Of a stretch of DNA of 64,000 nucleotides, positions 31,402-41,639 are shown one piece after another. Where the stretch lies: the NCBI GenBank assembly GCA_001599295.1, contig BCGN01000010.1, positions 1-64,000 of the forward strand, read 5' to 3'. Positions within the stretch are counted from its first letter, which is position 1; every line of letters begins with the position of its first letter. The notes below the pieces were generated by a model. That model was not told the origin of the DNA. It did no database searches and saw only the letters and a list, made by a program, of their open reading frames with translations. This stretch comes from Sporopachydermia quercuum. Lineage: Eukaryota > Ascomycota > Sporopachydermiomycetes > Sporopachydermiales > Sporopachydermiaceae. The position numbers were made by a program, and so were the translations under genes.

Positions 31402-33468
31402 CTAAAAATCTGCCATATCCACTGCCCAATCAAAATTACCCTGTGATGTACCCCAAAATGAATCATAATCCCATCTCACAGCAGCCCCAGCTTCGGATGG
31501 CCTCTCGTTCAATTCCACTTGCACCGCATGCCCATTTTCAGCCTCTATTTCCATCTCGGCATCCTCTGGAGCCTGCTGATTATCTGCTATCATAGTAATT
31601 TGCCTCATCAATTTAGGTCTCAGTCCAGCTAATCTCTGTTGCATCCAACACTCATCATCGCCGCTTTCACTTCGGGATGAGATTGTGGAGCCCATTATCA
31701 AACTAGGTAATCTCGGCTCTGGGCCATCGTTAAATTCCTCGGTGGCTTTGAACCACGGATGTTCCAATGCTTCCGACGCACTTATCCGCGCTTCGGGATC
31801 CAGAACAAGCATCCGAGATATCAAATCCAACGCATAGTCGGAAACATTATCCCAATATGGAGAATAAAATGCATATTGGGCCGAGAGAATTTGGTCCCGC
31901 ATGCTTGGCGGGGCCAACTCGTCCGAAAATGGCGGGAACCCGCATAAACATATATATAATAATACGCCGGAGCTCCAGAGATCCACAGGTTTCGAATACT
32001 TCCGGGACGGAACATTCTGGTCTCTAGGAGATAGAATCTCGGGTGCCACATAAGCGGGAGTTCCGCATAAAGTTTGAGTGAACTCGTTCTCCCCAACAAC
32101 TTTAGCTAAGCCGAAATCGGCTAATTTAACCGTCAGTTCTCCAGTCACGGAGTTCTGTTGTAGAAGAATGTTTTCCGGTTTTATATCTCGATGGACAATA
32201 AACCGGACATGTAAATAGTCTAAAGCGGAAAGGATTTGCTTGAAAATGCTAATGGTTTCTGGTTCAGATAGGTTCCGCTTTTTAACAATATAATTGAAAA
32301 GTTCTCCGCAATTACAGTACTCTAAAACTAAATGCGACTTCTCCATAGTAATAAATGACTCCTTTAAAGAAAGAAGGTTCGGGTGCTGCAAAGTCAATAG
32401 AACCGAGATTTCATTTTGAACAGAGCCGAGAATCGAGGTAATAGAGTTCCGCTCGGAGCTCCGTTCCGAGCTCTGCGCATTTCCAAAGCCGTCATACTGA
32501 TTAGGCTTCAAACTGCTGTAACTAAAGATCTTCACAGCATAAACTTGGCCCGTCGCTTTTTCTACAGCCCTCCGAACTTGTGCATAATGGCCGTTGCCGA
32601 TAACATCTCCGAGATCGTAACAATCCTGGAAAGCTCGAATGTGTCTCTCCTCTGCGGGATTGTTATTCCGGTACAGTCGAGTTCGGAGTTGCATCCGGGA
32701 TTGAGATTCAGTATTGGGTTCGGTAACTTTAAACATATAGGAAACGTTCGGAGCAATCTGGATCACATCTCCGGAAACTATAAGCATTCTGCTATTTCTG
32801 CCAATCTTAACATTATTGACAAACGTTCCATTGGAGCTTAAATCCACGATGTACGTGTAATAAGTAACAGAAGCTGAGCCACATTCGGGAGCTCCTATGG
32901 CGACATTGTTTCCGGTTTGACTGGTTTGGTGCAAAACGGGTTCAACTAGGATCAAACAATGCCTATTTGAGACATGGCTTTGCGAGATTACGTAATCGCA
33001 TTCTGAATGACGACCAATCAAAAACGCTTGCGATGTTAAGCCTCTTTTTATCAGGATGCGGTCAAGCTCTTGAGCCAGCGGAACCAACCATCCGAAATAT
33101 TCCCGATTCCATTCCCAACTCCCTTGCGAAATTTCTTCAGAGATTTCTTCCGATTGATTGCCTAACACTGGAAATAAGCCACCTTTCGTAGGAGTTATCG
33201 GAGTGGGATTCGCTGAAGATTCCCCATTAAACACACCATCAAAAGCGGATCCGCTATCACTACTGACTGCATTGCCTGCATTGTCTGCATTGCCAATAGA
33301 GCCATTATTGCTACCGCTGCTCTTATTACTGTAGTGATCTCTTGGAATTGAATTTGGATTGAATTCAAATCTGAGTCGTTTACAGCTTCTTATGCCATCG
33401 TCAAAGTTATCGACAGACCTTGGCGAGACTGGAGATGAAAGGACAGAAGCAAAAGAGTCATCTTGTAG
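31402..33468 (-). CDS. DUN1: FHA-domain checkpoint protein kinase, DUN1-type (3' exon)
   Basis: The frame stays open from 31402 to 33468 (688 codons plus stop) but has no ATG at its 5' end; the longest-frame start at 33234 is GTG and the 78 codons before it read as plausible protein (LQDDSFASVLSSPVSPR). An upstream exon is therefore needed (see 34135-34210). One FHA domain (GRHSECDYVISQSHVSNRHC ... LSSNGTFVNN) is followed by a Ser/Thr kinase domain: GNGHYAQV glycine loop, AVKIF lysine, HRDIKPEN catalytic loop, DFGLAKV, TLCGTPAYVAPE. The subdomain FPPFSDELAPPSMRDQIL and YAFYSPYWDNVS match Dun1 closely, and a single N-terminal FHA domain fits Dun1 rather than two-FHA Rad53. Known role: DNA-damage kinase below Rad53, controlling ribonucleotide reductase through Sml1 and Crt1. 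Confidence 0.9.
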   Translation of the reverse strand, partial: LQDDSFASVLSSPVSPRSVDNFDDGIRSCKRLRFEFNPNSIPRDHYSNKSSGSNNGSIGNADNAGNAVSSDSGSAFDGVFNGESSANPTPITPTKGGLFPVLGNQSEEISEEISQGSWEWNREYFGWLVPLAQELDRILIKRGLTSQAFLIGRHSECDYVISQSHVSNRHCLILVEPVLHQTSQTGNNVAIGAPECGSASVTYYTYIVDLSSNGTFVNNVKIGRNSRMLIVSGDVIQIAPNVSYMFKVTEPNTESQSRMQLRTRLYRNNNPAEERHIRAFQDCYDLGDVIGNGHYAQVRRAVEKATGQVYAVKIFSYSSLKPNQYDGFGNAQSSERSSERNSITSILGSVQNEISVLLTLQHPNLLSLKESFITMEKSHLVLEYCNCGELFNYIVKKRNLSEPETISIFKQILSALDYLHVRFIVHRDIKPENILLQQNSVTGELTVKLADFGLAKVVGENEFTQTLCGTPAYVAPEILSPRDQNVPSRKYSKPVDLWSSGVLLYICLCGFPPFSDELAPPSMRDQILSAQYAFYSPYWDNVSDYALDLISRMLVLDPEARISASEALEHPWFKATEEFNDGPEPRLPSLIMGSTISSRSESGDDECWMQQRLAGLRPKLMRQITMIADNQQAPEDAEMEIEAENGHAVQVELNERPSEAGAAVRWDYDSFWGTSQGNFDWAVDMADF

Positions 33469-34134
33469 CTAAATAAGAAGGAAGGTTAATATTTGATAGT
33501 GAAACATGAGGAAAAGAGAAGGATACTTTGGAAGAAAATCGATATAATGAAATTCTATGATATTGCTTTATGGCTGTATGATAATATTTTTATAGTATCA
33601 TAGTAGTATAAAACGTAGTATGATAAGTTATCCTACAATTGCCATACTTTCTGATAATTATTTACCATCAGAAAGTGTACTATTCCACCATCACAGCCTT
33701 TCACAAGACCTATGATGCATCATAATGATCAAAGTATCATAATCTATCATACAACAGACTAGCAATCTTGTAGATCATTAGAACCATAGAAAAGCCTTAA
33801 TTTTTATCGTGCAATTGAACTGTCAATACTATGATGATAACTCCAGCAATACCAGTAACAATAACAGCAATAACAGCAACTATCATACATAGTGGTTCTG
33901 ATGAAAAGAATTGTAGCCGTTAGATTCGTATCATTCTTTCATCAACAGCTAGCATGTTTATACAATTATTGCCAACTATAACTGATAATGAGTGAAATAA
34001 TTATTACCTCATTAAACCTTCTGGTTCATATAGTACGATAGCAAACAATGAGGTGAAGACATGAGAATATCAATTTGAAGCCATCAGTTCATCTATCAGT
34101 GTGTCATTTGAACATTTATCCTTTAAATACTTAC
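33462..34134 (-). other. Putative 5' intron of the DUN1-type gene
   Basis: A consensus donor GTAAGT (first base 34134) follows a short ATG-led frame. At the 3' end a branch-like TATTAAC (minus strand, about 33481-33487) is followed by a pyrimidine tract and TTTAG ending at 33469. Joining exon 1 to that first AG puts the frame off by one. Using the next AG (CAAG, intron end 33462) restores the frame and gives a 711-aa protein. Which acceptor, and even whether exon 1 is right, remains open. Confidence 0.4.
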
Positions 34135-34210
34135 CCTTTTCCTTGTTTCCATTGTATTTCGACCACAGAGTAGAAACTTGTTCGATAGCTTGTTTAATAG
34201 CTAGTTCCAT
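34135..34210 (-). CDS. DUN1: Candidate first coding exon of the DUN1-type gene
   Basis: ATG at 34210, 25 codons reading MELAIKQAIEQVSTLWSKYN then GNKEK, plus one base, ending exactly at a GTAAGT donor. It is the only clear ATG-plus-consensus-donor pair I found upstream of the main exon. Without splicing, the frame would run about 20 more codons and stop. Confidence 0.4.
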
Positions 34211-36284
34211 TGACTTCCTCGTTATAAATTTCCAGATTCACTAATCACTTGCGTTAATTCCGTTGTATACTATCAGCTGAAATTGTAATTCAACTCTTCT
34301 TGTGTTATTAATTAGTAAATCCACTGGACAAACAAGTCGGCTAACAACCAAACTACAACTTGATGATAGGAATTGCAGTGTAGTAGAAATACTTGATTTT
34401 TGTACAGTAACAACAATGATTAACGCCAGGAAAAAATCGTCAGCAGTTGATAAAGCAAATGGTATGAGAAAATGGTAGTATAAACAGGAAATAGTAATAA
34501 ACGATAAGAAATCGCTGTACCTGAGGATTAGCAATAGCAGCAAAGGAATTAATCTCTGAGATGGATCATCAACGAAGCTCAAAGAAAGTAAACAGAAACA
34601 AGACAAATACCTGAGACATAAGACAAATGAAAGGAAAGTGAAATGATTAGGTTATTACCTGTCTTGTACGTCAGATGACTAAGTTGATGCTGGGAGATGA
34701 GGGGATTAGAGTTTAGGAGCTAAATAGCAGGACAGTAATTAATTGGATTAGGAAATTGTTTGTTATGTTTATTTCCTAAGAAGGGAATAGTTAGTGGACG
34801 TAGGATGCAGTTTATTATGAGGAGAAGGAAATGGAACAGATAAGGAACATCAGTATCAATTGAATATCGATCCAGACCATAAAATTTACTAAATACTATA
34901 AACAGCGTGATAGTCATATTTATCTTAGCTTTATAAGTGAAATGAAGTAATCTAGCTGATTTGTTTGCTTGCTATCTACACTACAACCTAATGTCTAATT
35001 ACTGGTATTAGGGCTGAGTTGAATTGAATCGGATCATCAAAAGACAAAATGTATCTTCTCCTATATTTCAGAAATATCTTTTCCGATGTTCAATTTCAGC
35101 TCTAAGATATTCTCTCACATATGAATAAAGATAGTAGAAGATCAATGAGCTTCTAATATCAAAAGTCATTGGAAACACGATTTCAAGAAATCTTTAAGGT
35201 GATTCCAATTATAACATTCAGTATATTATATAGAAACTATTAAATAAGGGTTATTTTACTGGAAGATTACAATTAATTGGACATTCGAATATGTTGATCT
35301 TCCTCAAGTAAACCAATAGACTCAATTACTTTTACACATCGAACGGAACAATGTGTTTATTTATGGGTTCTATTGCTTGTCTTGTAATTCCCCAAGAAAA
35401 CATAAAGCACAAGGTAATCCAGTTTTATTTATCCTTCTTATCCCAGTTCCGGCAGTTCAACTATACAATTAAGAGTGATCCTTAGAATCAGGTTTCCCTT
35501 GTGAAGACCAATGAAAGTCAATATTAAGTTCAAACCCTATTTAAACTGTTCTCTTTTCACATTCCTATTTGAGATTCAAACTTTGGCCTTATTCCCCTTC
35601 TCTTTCTTCCTTCAGCTTTCGAACAATGACTGGCTGCTACTATGATCATAGAACTTAAGCTTCTGTTATTGTCCTTCCGTTGCTGCCATAGCTAATGTTA
35701 ATTTCGATGCTTTCAATTCTTAGTACCAAATTTACTTAAATATATATAGACCTTATAAATATCTTCCATACCTACAATCCATCGTCTACTGGTTATTGAG
35801 CATCTTGTTGAGATGGTTGTATGAAGTTATATTAAACTAGAACTATTATTCTATAATACTATATACTGCTATATATGGAATAAATACAACTATAACAACT
35901 ATAATAACAACATCATACATGTATGCTCCACTCCATATGCAAAAGAGGGTTTATACATAAGAACGAAATGTCATAGTACAGTTGAATTGTTATCAGTATT
36001 GGTATTATTGTTGATGATAGTGGAAAGAGACATTGTGTATTGAGATATTGATTGTTACTTGTTGCTTGTTACTTGGTGGAAGTAACCAAATGAACAAAAT
36101 GATAAATAACAAACAGCATTAATAATTGCTATAGATTTTAAGAATTAGTATAAGACCCAGTAGCAAATTCTCTTGAATCACAATATTGCCAATTCCTTTC
36201 CGCACAGTAGAGAATGAGGTTTCAACCGAATAGCTTACATTCTCACTGCATGTTAATTTTTCATTGGCATTTAACTTCAAGTAG
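34211..36284. other. Intergenic region between DUN1 and SAK1
   Basis: 2.1 kb. A 121-codon open stretch at 34241-34606 (minus, very Leu/Ile-rich) and a 65-codon one at 34720-34917 show no family features and are probably chance frames in AT-rich DNA. Nothing else seen. Confidence 0.4.
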
Positions 36285-39200
36285 TCAATTTCTGTTTTGA
36301 AGAATTCCAAGAGTAATACTATTACTTCTAATTGGTCTATTCTTATTCACATTTAAGATAAATCCTCCTAAATCACTGCTGCTTGATTCATTACTTCCCT
36401 TCACAGAATCTCCTTCATAATCATGACCAGGGTTACAATTTCTGGCATCGCAAGAAAAACAATCATCACTGCCTTTAGTACTTTGAGAATCATGATTTCC
36501 ATTACTTCCGGAATGTTGGACACTATTGCTGCCAACCATAATAGGCGCCATAGCTGTTACGGGACTCATTTCAGAAGATACAGCAGTATTTGGTGCGTTA
36601 CCGGGAATCTTATATTCATCAAAATGGGTATTATGAATAATTCGATTAGTGTTGCGGGAAAAATGATTAATGTATGGACTGTTCGTGCCGTTGTTCATAG
36701 AATTGAACTGCTGCGTCGAAGGGTTCAAAGGGCTTAACGGTGAAACTTCTTGCCTAGGAGGGAACTGTGGATACCGCAAAGGAGACGAATAAGCAGTTGT
36801 TGCAGCACTGGGAGACAGTATTTCTGGGGTAACGGTTTTTTCATATCTTCCAGTAAGAGCATCCTCACTTTCTGGTGATTGAGATAGGCCTATAACAGTG
36901 AATGCATCGTTGTTGTTGACACCTACTCTAACAGCAGTTTGATTCTTAGACACTGGTTTACTATCCGATATGCTCTTGATCCTCGGACTGTCATTGGAGT
37001 CTGCTGACTCCATATTAGCAACCAGAAGGGCCTCTGGTACAGGGATGGCTTCGTTTGTTGATGATGTAGATTTGTTTGATTGAACTGATCCTGTAGATTG
37101 CATACTGACCGAGACAGGTCTCTTTGATGGAGGAGTAGCACGAGAACCGTTAGAAGAAGTATTAGACGTAGTATTTGTATTTGTTGAACTTGTAGCGTTG
37201 CTGACAGCCCTGGTGACAGTGGTGCTGTTACGACCACTGGTACTTGCATTGCTTCTGCTTTTACCACTTTGGAGCCTGCCATTGGGTAAAGCTTTCTTCC
37301 TTACCAGAGGGTCTTTATGTTTTACAACCAATGTTAACTCACCGGCATCGGAGTCGGAGTCAGAGTTTGAATCAGAATCGGAACCCGAGCCGAGATTAGA
37401 GTATGAACCCAAACCAGACTCGCTGCCAGATCCAGCATCAAGATTGGTTGAGAACTTAGCTCTAGCCCGAACCTTGCCTTTTTTTACCCTGCGATTTCTT
37501 CCGCTATCAACACCATCATCGCCCTCCCAATTACCACTATCAACAGTGTTGGTTATGATAGGCGAAAGAGAGTCATGCGTACTGCCTTCATAGCCATCGC
37601 CTTCTCGACTTAAAGCGTCTTCCAAAACGGTCTCTGTATCTTGTTGTTGATAGTCATATAAAGAAGAGTTGCGCATGTTCATACGTGCTTGGCAGTTTGC
37701 TGTATGGTCAGGATAAGTAACAGGAACCAGAGGGATGATGGGTGAGCTGAAAACAAGATTTCTAGACGTGTCTGTTGTGGTCGCAGGATGTACCAGTGCG
37801 GAAGTTGCAGGACCACCAATTGAAGGCTCAACACAGCTGATTGAAGTTCGAAGAGTATCACTAGGTCCCGTAGGTCTTGCACCGTTACCAAGAGCATTCA
37901 AGTCTGCAGTTAATTGATATAAAGTACCTGAGCTTTCCTTCAAAGCGTTTGATTTGTTTAAATCCGTGATCGAGCTGTCGGAAATGTATCCCTCGTTATC
38001 ATCCAACGGAAGGGTATAGTTTCTGGAATTAATACCATGTTTCTCGGGACTTCCATGACTTCTGACTTGGGATCTATCATTACTGCTATTTATCTTTCCA
38101 CCAGTTATTCTCTCCGCTATACTTCTGCTGTTATTTCTTGCATTGAAAGGAGGCGATCTAGGCGGTGAGCAAAGTAAATGACTCAATGAGTCTCGGGCAG
38201 TTGCAGGTCTTGTAGAACTCGATCGTGAACGAGAAGGAGGATGACACTGGCTACTAAAACCATTTTGACTTCTTTCTGATGAGGGAACAGCTACTGAAAA
38301 CAACCCATTATTCATGAATGGGTTGACAGAGAAGGTCCCGGAGCCTGAACGGCTTCTGCCAGAAGATACTGAGTTGATATAATCGCCGGAACTTAGTTTC
38401 TCTATAGCAAACGGAGGAATGGCGCTTCCGAAAGCAGGAAAAGTATTACCGTTGTACCTATTGTTGTGGTTATTGTTGTCAGTATTGGCGATATTGTTAC
38501 CATTACTATTACTTTTAGTATTGGTATTACTACTACTGTTGTTATTGTTCATTATGTTGCTATTGTTAAAGGAAGAAATAGTAGTCCCAGACCCAGTAAC
38601 AGAACTCGAAATAGACGCTCCTATAGATCCTCTATTGCTGCCCCCACCATTTCTTGAAATGCTTATTGTTGTCGCCGATAGTGACACTTTTGGTAACACG
38701 CTATCAGCGTTCAATTGTTTCAAATCCAGTATAGACTTCTCCCCGTCTCGGTGTCTATTCCGTAACACCGTCCGTTGTAACAACTTTTCAGAATTAGACA
38801 CGGTGCCTTTATTGACACTCCTCACATCTCCAGGTGTCGCTGATCCTGGATAACCGGCCGAGGTATTTCTCCCGATGCTTTCGTCTATGCCTAAATCTAG
38901 GTCATCCGAGCCTGAAAATGAACCCGTTGTAGACCCTGATCCTGATGTTGATAAGAAGTTTAGACCACCAGAAGAATGTGTGGTGAGAAACTGCGATGTT
39001 ATGTTAGGGGAACCAGAACCAGAACCAGTTGATGGGTCTTCATTAGAAGCAAGCGAGTCAAAGAAGTCGTTCATAGTTTGAACTTGGGGAGCATCTACTG
39101 GTGAAAGAAAGTTGGAATTGGTATTTAAATGGTCAGTATCTGTCGATGATGCGAATGAAGCTGCTCTGCTGCTGTTGCTGATATTACTGGCAATCCTGTT

Positions 39201-41639
39201 ATAGAAGTTAGGGTCATTACTATTGCTATTGTTATTGTTGATGGTACAGGTGTTCGAATCATCCTGATTAGTGGTAGGATAAGACAGAGAGCTTGTTTGA
39301 TAGCTGGCTCTTCTATGATGCTGAATACTGTTACTGCTATTATGAATACTGTCTCTCCGTCGCAGGGAGGTATTTCTGGAAAGGTTTGATGGTGAAAAGT
39401 CCATTAGATTGAGAAATGGTGAATGTGCTCTGTTGATAGACGATGGAGATCCAACGGTTTTGCTACTGGTAGTATTTGTTGGGTCATTGTCTCCAGTAAC
39501 AGGGGAGTACTTTGTGCCTTCAGAAAGCACAAGAAAATCGTTGCTGGCACTTAGAGGGTCTAACGATGAAGAACTAGAAGTTGCAGACTTCAGTGAGTTG
39601 TTGCCGGTTGGACCAAGTGCATCAAATGCTTGAAGGAAAGAACCACTTTGGTACCGTGACGTATCAAGGCTTGGACTGTTTGAAGAGCTAGTCGAATGGT
39701 CAGTGAGCTGAGCCTTTGATCGTCCTTGTTGTTGTTGTTGTTGCTGCTGATGTCGCTTAGGCTTTTTGAATCCAGCCAGTTGTAGAGCTTTTCGCAACGA
39801 CTGCCGAATCTTCTTTCCAATGCCAAAAGCAACAGCAACTTCCACCTCTTCATTCGTGACTTCGATACGATCTTCTGCATATAATTTGTATGCATTAAGA
39901 AAGTCTTGTTTATCCTGCTCTGAGATGAAATGATTAATAAAGAAAGCATGGGCTTTTACTCCTGCTATATCTATTCTTTGGTCTGGGTTTTTCTTTAAAA
40001 GTCGAACAATCAAATCCTGACCTTCTAACAGGTCTTCTAAAGTGTTGTTTTCATTTATCACGCCCTTATACTCAGGAAACTCCACATTCTTCGTTGATAT
40101 TACGTTGAACAGTTCAAACTCGTTGTCCGCCATGAATGGGACCCTGCCGTAGATCAAACAGTACAACGTCACCCCTAAAGACCAAAGATCTATTTTGTTG
40201 GTGATTCTTGGTTTTGAAGGTTCAGTTATGGTATCTTCTTGCGTTTTCAAAGTACTGCTGGTCGCTGAATTATCATCGTCTGAATCTTTATCAAATAAAT
40301 CACCAGTGTAACAAAGCTCTGGAGCGAAAAATGCTGGGGTTCCTGCTGTTTTAGCAAGCTCTAAATCATCAAACTCAGAAAGGTTAGAAGCAAATGATAC
40401 ACCGAAGTCTGCTATTTTCACCACATCGTCTTTTGATAATAATAGGTTGGCTGGTTTAATATCACGATGAATAATGCCTTGATAATGTAAATACTCCAAT
40501 CCCATAACTACATTCATGAGAGTCTGCCGGGCTTTGGAAATGGTCATTACGGGAGCAATATCTGGGGCATCATTATTGTAGAAATCACCTTCTTCTTGGG
40601 TAGTCCACTTCACTTCTCCTTTTTCCACATATTCTAGTACCATAAAGATCTTGTTGGATTTTGGATAGTCCAACACTTCGCGCAGTCGAACAATGTTCGG
40701 ATGGTCACATTTCTTCATTATAGCAATCTCCCGTTTGATTTTCAATTCCTGGGACTGTTTTCCCGATAGAAAAGAGCCTTCGAATTTGCCTTTACGATCG
40801 ACAATCTTAATAGCAAAAAGCTCTCCGGAGAGAATATCTCTGGCAAGCTTCACTTTACCATGTTGGCCCCTGCCTAATTCTTTCAATATTTCATAGGTAT
40901 TCAGCACTTTCCTGCCGGAGATTGGATCGTATTCCAAGTTTATATGGTGAGTTTCTTTGATTTTTTTGCCATGGCGGAATGAATTAGTATCCCCGGCTGA
41001 AGATGCAAAAGGTGACTGTAAGGAGTTTTCCCGAGCTTTGGAAATGACCGCGCCTGGTGACAGAGACTGAGCATGGCTGTGCGAAAACGCCTGATCATGG
41101 GAATTCGTGCTGGAAATGCTGTTGGAAAGAGTACGAGTAAACCCGTGAGGAACAGCTGGTGTTAGCGAGGATGTGGAATCAGATTTTCTGAGAGCTTTCG
41201 TTGTAATGTCGACTGAATTCAAGGATGTAGAAGACAACGAAGCAGAAGATTCCCTGGCCAGTGTCTGGTTTAACACTTGAGGCTCTATATTTGATCTAGT
41301 AATAGATATCAATGATGGTTGTTTATTGGAAGCACGGAGAGGAGAATTGGTACGAGCAGTTGCTGTGGGTGCACTGCTATTGGTACTACTATTAGTCAGA
41401 GGGGTATAGATCTCGTCATAGCTGTAATGATTACTGATACTGTTGCTGTTACTAATTGTACTATTATTGTCGAGATCAACCCTGAGTTTCAATTGTTGTT
41501 TTAATAGTTTACGCTGATCGTCTTTCGCTTTNGTAGCAGACGTAGAATCAACGCTGGCATTAGCTGCACTAGCAAAACAGCTCTTGCAGCGCATGTTTTC
41601 TGAGTCCTTTGTTATCGGGGCTGCATCTTCTGTAGACAT
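36285..41639 (-). CDS. SAK1: SNF1-activating kinase, SAK1/TOS3-type (CaMKK/LKB1 family), long form
   Basis: 1784 aa, ATG start. The kinase domain is at about 249-571: glycine loop GRGQHGKV, Lys278 (AIKIVD), HRDIKPANLL (His391), DFG 411-413, and the activation-segment LAKTAGTPAFFAPELC that marks Sak1/Tos3/Elm1 and their animal relatives. An acidic insert (about 447-475) splits the kinase C-lobe. Beyond the kinase more than 1200 residues are Ser/Asn/Thr-rich and mostly disordered, with a run of eight Gln (encoded near 39728-39750), Asn runs and SD repeats. S. cerevisiae Sak1 is 1142 aa, so this is unusually long. The C-terminal end (GGFILNVNKNRPIRSNSIT) is less degenerate and may be a conserved peptide. 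It phosphorylates the Snf1 activation loop in glucose signalling. One ambiguous base lies at 41532. Codon use is AT-rich. Confidence 0.92.
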   Translation of the reverse strand: MSTEDAAPITKDSENMRCKSCFASAANASVDSTSAXKAKDDQRKLLKQQLKLRVDLDNNSTISNSNSISNHYSYDEIYTPLTNSSTNSSAPTATARTNSPLRASNKQPSLISITRSNIEPQVLNQTLARESSASLSSTSLNSVDITTKALRKSDSTSSLTPAVPHGFTRTLSNSISSTNSHDQAFSHSHAQSLSPGAVISKARENSLQSPFASSAGDTNSFRHGKKIKETHHINLEYDPISGRKVLNTYEILKELGRGQHGKVKLARDILSGELFAIKIVDRKGKFEGSFLSGKQSQELKIKREIAIMKKCDHPNIVRLREVLDYPKSNKIFMVLEYVEKGEVKWTTQEEGDFYNNDAPDIAPVMTISKARQTLMNVVMGLEYLHYQGIIHRDIKPANLLLSKDDVVKIADFGVSFASNLSEFDDLELAKTAGTPAFFAPELCYTGDLFDKDSDDDNSATSSTLKTQEDTITEPSKPRITNKIDLWSLGVTLYCLIYGRVPFMADNEFELFNVISTKNVEFPEYKGVINENNTLEDLLEGQDLIVRLLKKNPDQRIDIAGVKAHAFFINHFISEQDKQDFLNAYKLYAEDRIEVTNEEVEVAVAFGIGKKIRQSLRKALQLAGFKKPKRHQQQQQQQQGRSKAQLTDHSTSSSNSPSLDTSRYQSGSFLQAFDALGPTGNNSLKSATSSSSSLDPLSASNDFLVLSEGTKYSPVTGDNDPTNTTSSKTVGSPSSINRAHSPFLNLMDFSPSNLSRNTSLRRRDSIHNSSNSIQHHRRASYQTSSLSYPTTNQDDSNTCTINNNNSNSNDPNFYNRIASNISNSSRAASFASSTDTDHLNTNSNFLSPVDAPQVQTMNDFFDSLASNEDPSTGSGSGSPNITSQFLTTHSSGGLNFLSTSGSGSTTGSFSGSDDLDLGIDESIGRNTSAGYPGSATPGDVRSVNKGTVSNSEKLLQRTVLRNRHRDGEKSILDLKQLNADSVLPKVSLSATTISISRNGGGSNRGSIGASISSSVTGSGTTISSFNNSNIMNNNNSSSNTNTKSNSNGNNIANTDNNNHNNRYNGNTFPAFGSAIPPFAIEKLSSGDYINSVSSGRSRSGSGTFSVNPFMNNGLFSVAVPSSERSQNGFSSQCHPPSRSRSSSTRPATARDSLSHLLCSPPRSPPFNARNNSRSIAERITGGKINSSNDRSQVRSHGSPEKHGINSRNYTLPLDDNEGYISDSSITDLNKSNALKESSGTLYQLTADLNALGNGARPTGPSDTLRTSISCVEPSIGGPATSALVHPATTTDTSRNLVFSSPIIPLVPVTYPDHTANCQARMNMRNSSLYDYQQQDTETVLEDALSREGDGYEGSTHDSLSPIITNTVDSGNWEGDDGVDSGRNRRVKKGKVRARAKFSTNLDAGSGSESGLGSYSNLGSGSDSDSNSDSDSDAGELTLVVKHKDPLVRKKALPNGRLQSGKSRSNASTSGRNSTTVTRAVSNATSSTNTNTTSNTSSNGSRATPPSKRPVSVSMQSTGSVQSNKSTSSTNEAIPVPEALLVANMESADSNDSPRIKSISDSKPVSKNQTAVRVGVNNNDAFTVIGLSQSPESEDALTGRYEKTVTPEILSPSAATTAYSSPLRYPQFPPRQEVSPLSPLNPSTQQFNSMNNGTNSPYINHFSRNTNRIIHNTHFDEYKIPGNAPNTAVSSEMSPVTAMAPIMVGSNSVQHSGSNGNHDSQSTKGSDDCFSCDARNCNPGHDYEGDSVKGSNESSSSDLGGFILNVNKNRPIRSNSITLGILQNRN

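Noticed and set aside
31182-31595. 137-codon plus-strand frame overlapping the DUN1 3' end
   Set aside because: It overlaps conserved DUN1 coding sequence on the other strand and its own composition (Ile, Pro, His) is not protein-like.
34241-34606. 121-codon minus-strand open stretch rich in Leu and Ile
   Set aside because: No family signature; its composition is what AT-rich DNA gives by chance, and it lies just upstream of the DUN1 candidate exon.
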